Shown: positions 7,625 to 16,593 of the stretch, piece by piece
Layout: each line of letters opens with the position of its first letter
Position numbering within the stretch: the stretch's first letter is position 1
Assembly: GCA_943330925.2 (NCBI GenBank)
Contig: CALQJP020000012.1
Location: 1-20,704, forward strand
Length of the DNA stretch: 20,704 bases
Reading direction: 5' to 3'
DNA from: Chryseobacterium gleum
Lineage (GTDB): Bacteria > Bacteroidota > Bacteroidia > Flavobacteriales_D > Sanyastnellaceae
Translations under genes and position numbers: made by a program
The notes under the pieces: model-generated
What the model saw: only the letters and a program-made list of their open reading frames with translations
The model's database searches: none
Told to the model about the DNA's origin: nothing

Positions 7625-9781
7625 TTGAAACTTGATTTCGACACCGGGTTGCTTTGGAAAAAGAGCAAGTATTGGCTGTTTATAGCAGCCGTGTTGGTGC
7701 TTGCGATTTACCCGCTGAGTTTCTTCCAGTTTATACCTAAGTGGGATAGCGTTCGCGGGTATTTACCCTATCGTTTTTTCGTGAGTGATTACATAATGGA
7801 TGGGCAACTCCCGTTTTGGAATCCGTTCCAGCGGCTGGGGTATCCCGGATACTCCGATTTGCAGAGTGGTTGCTGGTATCCGATTCTTTGGTTGCTTCTG
7901 CTGCTCGGTCAATATGATATCACCTCACTCATTCTGGAGGTCGTGTTGTGTTTTGTTATATCGGGTTGGGGTATGTTTACACTGAGCCGTTGGATGCACG
8001 GTTGCAACCGAACAGCCACGGTATTGGCTATTAGTTATGCGTTGTCGGGTTTTATGGTTGGCTCCACCCAACTGATGGTGTTCCTTATTGGTATTGCATG
8101 GTTGCCCTGGATTGTTTGGGCTTGGCTGCGCATCCTGAATGGCGGAGGTGCGCGCTACGCTGCCTTGCTGTCGTTTTTTCTGATGTGCAACATCACTGGC
8201 GCGAGTCCGGCATTTACAATTGTCTTGCTGTATCTCTTGCCGGCAATCGCCATCTATTATTTCGTAAGAAGTAACGCGAAGGTGGCGTTCCTCCGTCGGT
8301 TCATTTTCAACGCTCTTATTTCGGTCACATTCTTATTGTTGTTGTTGGCTCCGTTCATTGTAGCGTTTATTGATTTTTTGCCATACTTCAATCGTTCTGG
8401 TAAAATGCCGTATGAAGCGATTACGCTGAACCCGTTCGTTTGGAGCGACTACATTTCGTTTTTGTTTCCGTATAGCGTTCTTTCCACGCATTCGATGTTT
8501 CAGATAACCGATTTGTCTTTGCGCAATGCATACATTGGAATTGCCGGGCTTTTGTTTTTTGGAGCAACCTTGATTTCCTCAACGGATCGATCTAAATGGT
8601 TTTGGGGAATTCTCGTGGCACTGATTCTTTCAATGTGGCTGGCCATGGGCGATGAGTCAGGTATATATCGCCAGGTATATCATTTACCGGGATTCGGCCT
8701 TTTCAGACATCCTGCTTTTTTCCGAGGGTATGGAATTATGTGCATGCTTTTGCTTGCAGGCTTTTCAATGCGCCAATGGCTTAACGGCGAAGCAGTTTTG
8801 AATAAGCGATTCATACAGGTTTTCATTGCCATGTTTCTGGTTGTTGGTTGTGCGGCGTGGCTTTCAGCGGAATCTGGTTTGGTGATGAAGACGATTGAAG
8901 AAGTTGTGCGCGGCGGTGAATTCCCTTCGCATGGTTTCGCCAGTCAGTTGTTTGTTAGCAGCGCTGTTACGATTTCTTTGATTGCGTTGATGCTGGCTGC
9001 CAACCGAATATTTAAGCTGTCGCGTTTCGCAGCACTGATGCTTTTTGTTGTGCTCGATTTGATGATTCAGACACGACTGACAGCACCGACTACGATTTAT
9101 CATTCGGTACCCTATGCAGAAACCAAAGCCTATTTTGATACGCTGGATCAATTGCCTGCCCATGATCAAACTGCCAATCAAACACCATTGAAATTATTGG
9201 ATGAGTCGCAAGGTTTGCTTACCAGTCCAGCATTGGTAACCAATATCTCAACCTTCAACAGACGCGTTAGCTCTGTAGGTGAAAACCCACTGCGCTTCCG
9301 AACGTTCGATCAGGCCAAGGATAGCGGCATGCTGGCGTGGGTGCTCGAGAATCCGCTGATGTACTTTCCACATCGCGTTTGTTTGGACGGCGACAGCATA
9401 GGAGCGGGTTGCATTTTTAGATTGCCTGTGCATTTGGACAATGTGGGAAGGGAAGGGCAACTAGAGAATGTGCAGGTCGATTACAATGCCTACAGAGCCT
9501 CTGTCAATAATCCAACTGAATACAGCCGATGGTTGGTTTTAAATGCGAATTATCACCACTTGTGGACGGCAAAATTGAATGGTGAAGTTCTTCCAATCGA
9601 ACGTGTCAATCATATGGCTATGGGCGTGTTGATTCCGGCACAGACTGCCGGTGTTGTAGAGTTTCAGTTTGATAGTCCGGCTATTCGTTGGGCGATTGCA
9701 TTGGCATTGCTTGGTTTAATAGCACTTGCCATCGTGCTGCTGCGAACTAGGAAAGCGGCTTCGTCGGAAGTTGCCGAGTAG
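7625..9781 (+). CDS. YfhO-family multi-spanning membrane protein
   Basis: This 718-residue integral membrane protein resembles the YfhO family, a GT-C-like group that includes proteins transferring sugars to cell-wall polymers from lipid carriers. The first membrane segment (about 17-37) is followed by a loop with D41 and the motif GQLPFWNPFQRLGYPG, equivalent to the family's 'G.LPLWNP...G.P'. About ten more hydrophobic segments follow to residue 480. A soluble C-terminal domain then contains WLVLNANYHHLWTAKLNGE, like the family's 'yyPGWka.vdG', and a last membrane helix at about 688-706. The start is odd: an ATG at 7616 in the same frame hits TAA after one codon, and the frame opens only at TTG 7625. 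The first membrane segment requires a start near here. The substrate is unknown; envelope polysaccharide or glycolipid assembly is an inference. Confidence 0.82.
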   Translation: MKLDFDTGLLWKKSKYWLFIAAVLVLAIYPLSFFQFIPKWDSVRGYLPYRFFVSDYIMDGQLPFWNPFQRLGYPGYSDLQSGCWYPILWLLLLLGQYDITSLILEVVLCFVISGWGMFTLSRWMHGCNRTATVLAISYALSGFMVGSTQLMVFLIGIAWLPWIVWAWLRILNGGGARYAALLSFFLMCNITGASPAFTIVLLYLLPAIAIYYFVRSNAKVAFLRRFIFNALISVTFLLLLLAPFIVAFIDFLPYFNRSGKMPYEAITLNPFVWSDYISFLFPYSVLSTHSMFQITDLSLRNAYIGIAGLLFFGATLISSTDRSKWFWGILVALILSMWLAMGDESGIYRQVYHLPGFGLFRHPAFFRGYGIMCMLLLAGFSMRQWLNGEAVLNKRFIQVFIAMFLVVGCAAWLSAESGLVMKTIEEVVRGGEFPSHGFASQLFVSSAVTISLIALMLAANRIFKLSRFAALMLFVVLDLMIQTRLTAPTTIYHSVPYAETKAYFDTLDQLPAHDQTANQTPLKLLDESQGLLTSPALVTNISTFNRRVSSVGENPLRFRTFDQAKDSGMLAWVLENPLMYFPHRVCLDGDSIGAGCIFRLPVHLDNVGREGQLENVQVDYNAYRASVNNPTEYSRWLVLNANYHHLWTAKLNGEVLPIERVNHMAMGVLIPAQTAGVVEFQFDSPAIRWAIALALLGLIALAIVLLRTRKAASSEVAE

Positions 9782-9801
9782 CGCTTTTTTACACGGGAAT
9801 T

Positions 9802-9830
9802 TTGAAATGCCGGCATCTGGTCTATTTTTG
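9802..9830 (+). promoter_or_regulatory. Promoter of metK (Bacteroidota type)
   Basis: TTG (9802-9804) is followed after 18 bases by TATTTTTG (9823-9830), a full match to TAnnTTTG. Transcription should begin near 9835, leaving a leader of only about 15 bases. There is thus no room for a riboswitch. The spacer contains a perfect 10-base palindrome, ATGCCGGCAT (9807-9816), which could be an operator or chance. The promoter also rules out the upstream ATG at 9802 as the metK start. Confidence 0.75.
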
Positions 9831-9849
9831 GCGCACAATCAATAACACC

Positions 9850-11127
9850 ATGCCGTATTTATTTACCTCAGAATCCGTGTCGGAAGGACATCCCGACAAA
9901 GTAGCAGATCAAATTTCAGACGCATTAATCGACAACTTCCTGGCGCAGGATCCAAGCTCCAAAGTGGCTTGTGAAACCCTTGTAACTACTGGTCAAGTAG
10001 TATTGGCCGGCGAAGTGAAGTCGAATGCTTATCTGGATGTGCAAGACATCGCACGCGATGTGATCCGTCAAATCGGATACACCAAAAGCGAGTACATGTT
10101 TGAAGCGAATTCATGCGGTATTCTCTCTGCTATTCACGAGCAATCACCGGATATCAACCAAGGTGTTGAGCGCAAGAAGCCGGAAGAACAAGGTGCAGGC
10201 GACCAGGGTATGATGTTCGGCTACGCATCGCGCGAGACCGACAACTACATGCCTCTGCCATTGGAGTTGGCTCATACACTGCTTCGTGAATTGTCGGCTA
10301 TACGTCGTGAGTTTCAGGCAGGAAAAGGAAAAGTAATGCCTTATCTGCGCCCCGATGCAAAGAGCCAGGTGACTATTGAATACGACGACAACAACAAGCC
10401 TGTTCGCATCGATTCAATCGTTATTTCTACGCAACACGACGACTTCGATAAAGATGCGGCCATGTTGAAGAAGATTCGAGAAGATGTAATCAATGTGCTT
10501 GTTCCACGCGTAAAGAAGAAACTTCCGAAGCGTGTGCAAGCGTTGTTCAACGATAAGATTAACTATCACATCAATCCAACCGGAAAGTTTGTGATTGGTG
10601 GTCCTCACGGTGATACCGGATTGACCGGTCGCAAGATTATTGTAGATACCTACGGAGGAAAAGGTGCACACGGTGGTGGTGCGTTCAGTGGAAAGGATCC
10701 TTCGAAAGTGGATCGTTCTGCGGCGTATGCAACACGCCACATTGCAAAGCATTTGGTGGCTGCCGGTGTATGCGATGAGGCACTTGTTCAAGTAGCCTAT
10801 GCAATTGGTGTAGCTGAGCCTGTTGGTTTGTATATAAACACCTACGGCACGGCAAAGGTGAAGATGAACGACGGTGAAATTGCACGCATCGTGCGCGGCA
10901 TGGATGAATTCAACATGCGTCCGTACTCCATTGAAAAGCGTTTCAAATTGCGCACACCGATATACCTTGAAACAGCTTCCTATGGTCACATGGGTCGCGA
11001 GTCACAGGTTGTTACGAAGGTGTTCAACAAAGGGAAGAAGAACGAAATCAAAGTGAAAGTGAAGTTGTTCCCTTGGGAAGAGTTGAATGCAATTGAAGCG
11101 GTTAAAAAGAAATTCAAGTTGAAATAG
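9850..11127 (+). CDS. metK: S-adenosylmethionine synthetase
   Basis: This 425-residue cytoplasmic enzyme makes SAM from methionine and ATP, releasing phosphate and pyrophosphate. The start MPYLFTSESVSEGHPDK contains the ATP-binding H14, D16 and K17. GAGDQG at 115-120 is the methionine/ATP loop signature. GGPHGDTGLTGRK (D255) and GGAFSGKDPSKVDRS give the remaining phosphate- and metal-binding residues. The length is slightly above that of E. coli MetK, and the C-terminal stretch rich in K and E (about 395-425) is an extension often seen in Bacteroidota. I chose the ATG at 9850 because the in-frame ATG at 9802 lies on the -33 element of the promoter. It closes the methionine cycle with the riboswitch-controlled operon 2.5 kb away, but is transcribed separately. 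A strong terminator follows. Confidence 0.98.
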   Translation: MPYLFTSESVSEGHPDKVADQISDALIDNFLAQDPSSKVACETLVTTGQVVLAGEVKSNAYLDVQDIARDVIRQIGYTKSEYMFEANSCGILSAIHEQSPDINQGVERKKPEEQGAGDQGMMFGYASRETDNYMPLPLELAHTLLRELSAIRREFQAGKGKVMPYLRPDAKSQVTIEYDDNNKPVRIDSIVISTQHDDFDKDAAMLKKIREDVINVLVPRVKKKLPKRVQALFNDKINYHINPTGKFVIGGPHGDTGLTGRKIIVDTYGGKGAHGGGAFSGKDPSKVDRSAAYATRHIAKHLVAAGVCDEALVQVAYAIGVAEPVGLYINTYGTAKVKMNDGEIARIVRGMDEFNMRPYSIEKRFKLRTPIYLETASYGHMGRESQVVTKVFNKGKKNEIKVKVKLFPWEELNAIEAVKKKFKLK

Positions 11128-11135
11128 TCAATTGA

Positions 11136-11168
11136 AACAACGCCCTCACAAGAGGGCGTTGTTGTTTT
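11136..11168 (+). terminator. Intrinsic terminator of metK
   Basis: A perfect 12-bp stem, AACAACGCCCTC (11136-11147) with GAGGGCGTTGTT (11152-11163), closes a 4-base loop, ACAA. It is followed by GTTTT. It begins eight bases after the metK stop. This is the only clear intrinsic terminator in the window. Confidence 0.92.
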
Positions 11169-11210
11169 AACAGTTGTGCTTTACGTTCAATGGATGTAAA
11201 TTCGGTGGAG

Positions 11211-13469
11211 ATGCGTATTGTATTGTTTTTAGTTGCAGCCTTTTCGTTCGCGAGCCTTCTTCGAGGCCAAACGAATGACTCCATTGTTCACGGAGGTATT
11301 CCGGACTATGCGCGAAGCCAATTGCGCAATGCTTCTTCTGCATTGAGTTTGCCGGAACCCTCTCAGCGATTTGCGTGGACATGCCTGGGGCCTGAAACTA
11401 TGCCACTGGAAGACGAGCAGTCGGGCACGGGGGTTCCCGCATATGCACGCGGCAGGGGCTCAGGAACGGGCCGAATCAATTACCTGTATGTTCATCGCAC
11501 AGATCCCAATAAACTGTGGGCATGCTCACCAACCGGTGGTCTCTGGTATACACAGAATGAAGGTGAGCACTGGCATGAAGGCGGCACGGATGCGTTACCT
11601 GTTTCGGGCGTGTCGAGTATCGCTGTCAATGAGAAGAAAACGAATCAATGGGTCATAGCAACCGGCGATGGCGACGATCAATTTGTAGCCACCAATGGTT
11701 TGTGGGTCACGAAAAACAGAGGTCGCACGTATCAATGCATCAACGGCGCCGATCCTTCAACGGCATTGCCTTTCCACTTGCTCGATTCACCATCGTTTAT
11801 CGGTGAGGTGGTATGCAGCCCGTCAGACTTTGACTTTTTAATGGTTGCCAGTTCAAGAGGACTTTGGTTGTGTGAGGATGTCAGCAAAAAAACGAGCGAT
11901 TACGGACCACTGGGTTGGTTGTTTGGCAGAACGAAGCGAGTGCCCCAATGGAAAAGAGTTGCGCAAGGAGTTTTCTACGATATCGAGTGGCTGCATACAT
12001 ATGGTAATGGTCAGACAGTGCTTGCAGCCGGTGATCAGTTGCAGGTAAGTACAGATGGCGGATTGAATTGGGAGCAGCATGCGCTTCCCGATTTGAGTGC
12101 CATCGATCAATACCCTTTTCGCCGAATGGTCTTGAACTATACTGATGTTCTTCCCGGATTTGTCTACGTTCTCTTTACATGCAGCGAGCGCGCTACACAG
12201 AGTAAAAGTGGGCCCGCACAATTGTACCTCTACGATTTGAATGCCCGGCAATGGGAGTTTGTTCGGTCGATGGATGGTGACGCTCAAAATGTAATACCTA
12301 CGCGTGCAAGAGCTTTTGAAGTTGATATGGTAACACAATGGATGGCATGTGCCAATGTGCAACCTGTCATGATTAGTAACGACGGTGGACGAACATTCGA
12401 TAAAATTGAGAGGAACCAAATGCACGACGATGTGCATCAGATTATCCAATCGCCTGCAAACGGACGCATGTGGGCAGCGCATGATGGCGGAGTGAGCTGG
12501 AGCAAGGATGAGGAGGCCCAGTATTGGGAACCGCGTTGCGAAGGAATAGGAGCCGCCAATGTTTTCGGAATTGCTACTTCACAGTCGAAAGATGTTCGAT
12601 TGGCTTTTGGTGGTTATGATGTGGGAGGAAATTATTTTAAGAATGGAACATGGCGACACGTTTCATGGGGCGACGGATTTGAATGTGCCATTAGCAACGC
12701 CGATCGAAATGCAGTATTTACTACTTCGCAAAATGGAGCCATTACGGCAACTTACGACGGACAGAATTTTAATCAAACCTTGCGTCCCAATGGAAAAACG
12801 GAGTGGCACAGCTGGATCCGATTGCATCCGACCGAGCATCAAACCTTGTATTGTGCAGGCGAACGTTTGCGACGTTCAACCGACCTAGGGCAAAACTGGG
12901 AAACCATCTTTGACTGTGCTAAGGTTGATTCTGTGTTGTACAATGCGTATCGGTTTTTTGTAACGCCTGATCATCCCAATACCATGTATGTGTATGTGTT
13001 GAATAAGGGCTCCATGATTCAGCTCCAGCTGTGGGTAACACACAATTTGCTTGCATCCAATGCAAAGGAGGTCGTTTGGGAAAAGGTTCCTTACGTGCCG
13101 CTTGAAGGCTGGATTTCTGCGCTTGAAGTAGACCCTTCAGACAGCACGAAGTTTTGGTTGCTCTACAATAGAAGAGATACGAATGGAAAGCTTTGGTATT
13201 ATGACGGCAGAAGGTATACGGATGTAACGGGCAATTGGAACGATGCTCAATGCGAGTCAATGGTGTTGCAGCGAGGCGCGCATCCGCGGCTTTATATTGG
13301 TTCCGATCGGGGAGTGTTTACATCCGAAATCGACGAGATCAATTGGATACGAATGGCCGGAATACCTGGCACTTTCGTGAAGTCGCTGGCAATAAATTAC
13401 GCCAACAAAACACTCGTTGCGGGTACATTCGGTCGAGGGCTTTGGCAGGTAGGTTTAATTAAGCCTTGA
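11211..13469 (+). CDS. Secreted sialidase/VPS10-like beta-propeller protein
   Basis: This is a 752-residue exported protein. MRIVLFLVAAFSFASLLRGQ is a signal peptide, which is why I start at 11211. An in-frame ATG at 11190 would add DVNSVE, whose acidic residues spoil the positive n-region. The mature part carries Asp-box (BNR) turns of the form S-x-D-x-G-x-x-W/F: STDGGLNW (about 280), SNDGGRTF (about 389), STDLGQNW (about 556), and weaker ones such as TQNEGEHW and TKNRGRTY. The protein ends with GTFGRGLW, a typical last strand of propellers related to sortilin VPS10 domains. No sialidase active-site set is recognisable. It lacks a type IX secretion C-terminal domain, so it probably stays in the periplasm or leaves another way. 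It meets the lipoprotein gene tail to tail with one base between stops. Confidence 0.8.
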   Translation: MRIVLFLVAAFSFASLLRGQTNDSIVHGGIPDYARSQLRNASSALSLPEPSQRFAWTCLGPETMPLEDEQSGTGVPAYARGRGSGTGRINYLYVHRTDPNKLWACSPTGGLWYTQNEGEHWHEGGTDALPVSGVSSIAVNEKKTNQWVIATGDGDDQFVATNGLWVTKNRGRTYQCINGADPSTALPFHLLDSPSFIGEVVCSPSDFDFLMVASSRGLWLCEDVSKKTSDYGPLGWLFGRTKRVPQWKRVAQGVFYDIEWLHTYGNGQTVLAAGDQLQVSTDGGLNWEQHALPDLSAIDQYPFRRMVLNYTDVLPGFVYVLFTCSERATQSKSGPAQLYLYDLNARQWEFVRSMDGDAQNVIPTRARAFEVDMVTQWMACANVQPVMISNDGGRTFDKIERNQMHDDVHQIIQSPANGRMWAAHDGGVSWSKDEEAQYWEPRCEGIGAANVFGIATSQSKDVRLAFGGYDVGGNYFKNGTWRHVSWGDGFECAISNADRNAVFTTSQNGAITATYDGQNFNQTLRPNGKTEWHSWIRLHPTEHQTLYCAGERLRRSTDLGQNWETIFDCAKVDSVLYNAYRFFVTPDHPNTMYVYVLNKGSMIQLQLWVTHNLLASNAKEVVWEKVPYVPLEGWISALEVDPSDSTKFWLLYNRRDTNGKLWYYDGRRYTDVTGNWNDAQCESMVLQRGAHPRLYIGSDRGVFTSEIDEINWIRMAGIPGTFVKSLAINYANKTLVAGTFGRGLWQVGLIKP

Positions 13470-13470
13470 G

Positions 13471-14784
13471 TTATTTGTTATACTTAATCCAAACGTCCTG
13501 AATGCCTGGCACAGGAATGCTTTGCAGGATGGTTTGCGCACTTTCATCCATGCGAATTGCGCCATCCGCAGTAACGGCCCAGAGGGTGTTTTCCAAATCG
13601 TCGTATACTAGTTTTTCCGCAGTAACTGTATTGCTCATGGTGTAGCTGTTAAGCCCATTGACGTAATGTCCAATACCTGCTTCATGAACCGCATAGAAGT
13701 TGTTGCCCGTTGCATCGCACACCGATATGACAGGTGAAGACTCATAGAAGTTGAACACTTCGTTGATGGCAGAAGTACTTAGGTTGAGCCAGGTAAAATG
13801 AGCTGCACCTGCCTGATTGCCTATCAGCAGTAAACGATCGTTTTCGGAATTCAAATGAATGATTCCGACTACATCCCAGTCGAGGGGAAGCGATGTTTCG
13901 ATTACACCGTTGTCGTTGCGCAGGGCATGTATGTAGTTGCCGGAGCTCCCCTCACAGAATGCAACAATGTGAGTAGGAGAAGAGCCAATTGCTTTTATGG
14001 CTGCGTTGCCGAACGTTGCAATTTGTTGTGTTCCGTTGATGTTCGTTCTCCAAATCGATCCGGAGTTTGTACCCCAATAAAAACAGCGGTTCGCCTTGTC
14101 GTGATGAAAGGCTGATATCAGTTCTGTCGTTAACGGGAATGGGGTGTTCGCATTTTGAAAGTCCGGAAAGGTATTGCTGAGCAGCGAGGCAGGTGATTGA
14201 CCGCAGGCCACGAGTTGGTTGGAGCGCGAGTCGATGCCGCCAAATAAATAGCCTGCAGCATAGTTGAGGCATGGTGCTAGAGTATTGTCGTGCAGTGTGT
14301 CGATGAGCGTGCCTGTTCCGTTTTCTCGAATGATGAATACTCTTTCCTGCTGACGAGGGGCTTCAATCAATTGAATCTCCCGAAAGGCGATTTGTTCGTT
14401 TTCGCCATCGCTCGCCGTTATCCGAACGTAGTAAGTTCCACTGGTCAGATAAAGATCGTTGTGGGTTAAACTGTAGTTGAGTTGAAACGATGATTGTGAG
14501 GGAAAGAACGATTGAGATTGAAGATAGCGGTTGTTCTGAGCATCGGTTACATCCAATTGTACCGATTCAAGTTTTCGGTCGTCGGTAATGGTTGCTTCGA
14601 TTTCAATGGAGTTTTCGAAGTAGAAAATGGCGCCTGCAGTTGGGTTTGCTATCTGAATATTGGGCGAAGCTGTGTCAATGTCTCGCCTGTTGCATGCCGA
14701 CGCACAAACCCAAATAAGGCTGCTGATGAGCAGCCATTTGAAGTGGGAAGAGTATACGCCAAAAGAGACAGAATTTACTTGCAT
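13471..14784 (-). CDS. Lipoprotein with Ig-like domain and propeller-like C-terminal region
   Basis: This is a 437-residue exported lipoprotein. The hydrophobic stretch WLLISSLIWVCASAC ends in a lipobox with C31 as the expected lipidated residue. NRRD follows, without a strong retention or export signal that I can judge. Residues about 40-140 look like a bacterial Ig-like domain: NPTAGAIFYFENSIEIEATI, then LTSGTYYVRITASDGEN. The rest (about 145-437) is a series of short beta-strand blocks such as NRCFYWGTNSGSIWRTNI and ENTLWAVTADGAIRMDES, suggesting a propeller. I do not recognise a catalytic motif. A consensus promoter lies about 50 bases upstream, divergent from dnaB. Surface or periplasmic binding is an inference. 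Confidence 0.75.
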   Translation of the reverse strand: MQVNSVSFGVYSSHFKWLLISSLIWVCASACNRRDIDTASPNIQIANPTAGAIFYFENSIEIEATITDDRKLESVQLDVTDAQNNRYLQSQSFFPSQSSFQLNYSLTHNDLYLTSGTYYVRITASDGENEQIAFREIQLIEAPRQQERVFIIRENGTGTLIDTLHDNTLAPCLNYAAGYLFGGIDSRSNQLVACGQSPASLLSNTFPDFQNANTPFPLTTELISAFHHDKANRCFYWGTNSGSIWRTNINGTQQIATFGNAAIKAIGSSPTHIVAFCEGSSGNYIHALRNDNGVIETSLPLDWDVVGIIHLNSENDRLLLIGNQAGAAHFTWLNLSTSAINEVFNFYESSPVISVCDATGNNFYAVHEAGIGHYVNGLNSYTMSNTVTAEKLVYDDLENTLWAVTADGAIRMDESAQTILQSIPVPGIQDVWIKYNK

Positions 14785-14831
14785 CGTTGAAAACTACTTC
14801 TGGTTTGCCTGGAAACGGGTCAGTTTTTTGT

Positions 14832-14860
14832 CAAATTTATTGACTGCCAAAGCCTAACAA
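14832..14860 (-). promoter_or_regulatory. Promoter of the lipoprotein gene (Bacteroidota type)
   Basis: On the minus strand TTG (14860-14858) is followed after 18 bases by TAAATTTG (14839-14832), a full match to TAnnTTTG. The spacing equals that of metK and the methionine operon. A transcript starting near 14827 would have a leader of about 40 bases before the ATG at 14784. Confidence 0.72.
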
Positions 14861-14910
14861 ATGTCAACATGCCATCGTTGGTAGATAGCGTGCTGTTGTT
14901 CAGAACAAAA

Positions 14911-14943
14911 TTGGCTTCAAGGCAGCAAGTGAGTGCATCTTTG
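14911..14943 (+). promoter_or_regulatory. Candidate dnaB promoter (weak)
   Basis: CATCTTTG (14936-14943) differs from TAnnTTTG only in its first base. A TTG (14911-14913) lies 22 bases before it, at the long end of the accepted spacing. If used, transcription would begin near 14949, downstream of an in-frame ATG at 14869 and shortly before the chosen dnaB start at 14977. Confidence 0.35.
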
Positions 14944-14976
14944 ACGTCCGCTTTTTCATCACCACACACTGCACCA

Positions 14977-16569
14977 ATGAACGATCAAGACAACCGTCAG
15001 AAAAGAAGAGAGCGCCTGCAAGGCGTTCGCGATGCCATGAACCAGTCCATGGGAGTGGAGATGGGAAAGCTGCCTCCGCAGGCAACTGATTTGGAAGAGG
15101 CTGTGCTCGGTGCAATGATGCTGGAGCAAAACGCAGTGAATACTGTTATCGATATTCTCAAGCCTGAGAGTTTCTACAAAGACGCGAACTCACGGATTTT
15201 CGATGCCATTCGTTCACTCTTTGAAAAGGGCGAGCCAATCGATATTCTGACGGTTACGCAGATGCTCCGGAAAATGGGACAGCTTGAGGTGATCGGCGGA
15301 CCCTTGTATATCGCACAACTCACCAACCGGGTGGCATCGACGGCGAACGTAGAAACGCATGCGCGTATCATCGCTCAAAAGTTTATTCAGCGTGAGCTTA
15401 TCCGCATCTCGAATGATATCATCAGGGACTCCTATGATGAAACGAGTGATGTGTTTGACTTGCTCGACAAGGCCGAGAACAATCTGTTTCAGGTAGCTGA
15501 AGGAAACATTCGCAAGAATTACGACAAGATGAGTTCGCTTATCAAGACGGCACTTGATCAAATTGAAAACGCACGCAAGAACACTTCCGGTGTTAGCGGT
15601 GTGCCGTCGGGTTTTACCGAACTCGATCGAATTACAAGCGGCTGGCAGCGCTCCGATATGATTGTTGTTGCTGCTCGTCCGGGTATGGGTAAAACAGCGT
15701 TCGTTCTTTCGATGGCTCGCAACATGGCTGTTGAATTCAATATTCCGGTCGCGATTTTCTCGCTCGAGATGAGCAGTGTGCAGCTTGTGCAACGTTTGAT
15801 TGCGAGCGAAACAGAAATTGACAGCGAGAAGTTGCGCAAGGGCAGTTTGCAGGATCACGAATTCCATCAGCTTCACCAGCGCATATCTCGCATAGCCGAG
15901 GCGCCTATTTTTATTGATGATACTCCCGGCCTTTCTGTATTTGAATTGCGTGCAAAGTGCCGTCGACTTAAAGCACAACACGGAATTCAGATGATCATCA
16001 TCGACTACTTGCAGTTGATGACAGTAGGTGGTGAATCGAAAACCGGAAATCGTGAACAAGAAATTTCGAATATCTCACGAAGCATCAAGGGAATCGCGAA
16101 GGAATTGGATGTGCCTGTGATTGCACTTTCACAGCTTTCTCGTCAGGTGGAAACACGCGGTGGCGATAAGAAACCGTTGCTATCCGACCTGCGTGAATCG
16201 GGCGCAATTGAACAGGACGCAGATATCGTTGCGTTCATCTATCGCCCCGAATACTATCAGATCGATGTAGATGCCGAAGGCAACCCTACAGCCGGCACCG
16301 GCACCATCATAGTGGCGAAGCACAGAAATGGTGCGCTGGCCGAGGTGCGCCTCCGCTTCATAGGTCGACTGGCGAAATTTGCTAACCTGGAAGGCTTCGA
16401 TTACGACAATAAGCAATACGGCGATTCTACTATGAAAGCCAATACATCGTTTGGTTCTAACCAATCGCAACCGGGCGGCCCAACGACCATTACTATTTCC
16501 TCGAAACTCAATACGATGGCTGATGATGACGAGCCATTCGGATATGGTGGAGAACAGGCGCCTTTCTAG
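14977..16569 (+). CDS. dnaB: Replicative DNA helicase DnaB
   Basis: This 530-residue hexameric helicase unwinds DNA 5' to 3' at the replication fork and recruits primase. The N-terminal domain begins at PPQATDLEEAVLGAMM and runs to about 170, ending in a helical linker. The RecA-like motor has Walker A RPGMGKTAF (K239, T240), FSLEMS, Walker B MIIIDYLQL (D343), the segment LSQLSRQVE, and DLRESGAIEQDAD with the arginine-finger region after it. The KHRNG motif near the end is typical. The C-terminal 50 residues are low-complexity and acidic, as in other Bacteroidota DnaB proteins. I chose ATG 14977 because the 36 extra residues offered by the ATG at 14869 are unlike DnaB and cover the candidate promoter. 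No intein or truncation is seen. Confidence 0.98.
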   Translation: MNDQDNRQKRRERLQGVRDAMNQSMGVEMGKLPPQATDLEEAVLGAMMLEQNAVNTVIDILKPESFYKDANSRIFDAIRSLFEKGEPIDILTVTQMLRKMGQLEVIGGPLYIAQLTNRVASTANVETHARIIAQKFIQRELIRISNDIIRDSYDETSDVFDLLDKAENNLFQVAEGNIRKNYDKMSSLIKTALDQIENARKNTSGVSGVPSGFTELDRITSGWQRSDMIVVAARPGMGKTAFVLSMARNMAVEFNIPVAIFSLEMSSVQLVQRLIASETEIDSEKLRKGSLQDHEFHQLHQRISRIAEAPIFIDDTPGLSVFELRAKCRRLKAQHGIQMIIIDYLQLMTVGGESKTGNREQEISNISRSIKGIAKELDVPVIALSQLSRQVETRGGDKKPLLSDLRESGAIEQDADIVAFIYRPEYYQIDVDAEGNPTAGTGTIIVAKHRNGALAEVRLRFIGRLAKFANLEGFDYDNKQYGDSTMKANTSFGSNQSQPGGPTTITISSKLNTMADDDEPFGYGGEQAPF

Positions 16570-16593
16570 CGAGGTATTGCAAGGTGTTTGGTG

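Noticed and set aside
9831..9849. A SAM riboswitch in front of metK
   Set aside because: The consensus promoter leaves a leader of only about 15 bases, and no S-box core is found upstream.
10414..10989. Antisense reading frame of 191 codons over metK
   Set aside because: It is a shadow of the highly conserved metK frame and has no recognisable domain.
11190..11210. Start of the propeller gene at 11190
   Set aside because: The extra residues are acidic and precede a complete signal peptide that begins at 11211.
14869..14976. Start of dnaB at 14869
   Set aside because: The 36 additional residues do not resemble DnaB and would cover the promoter region between dnaB and the divergent lipoprotein gene.
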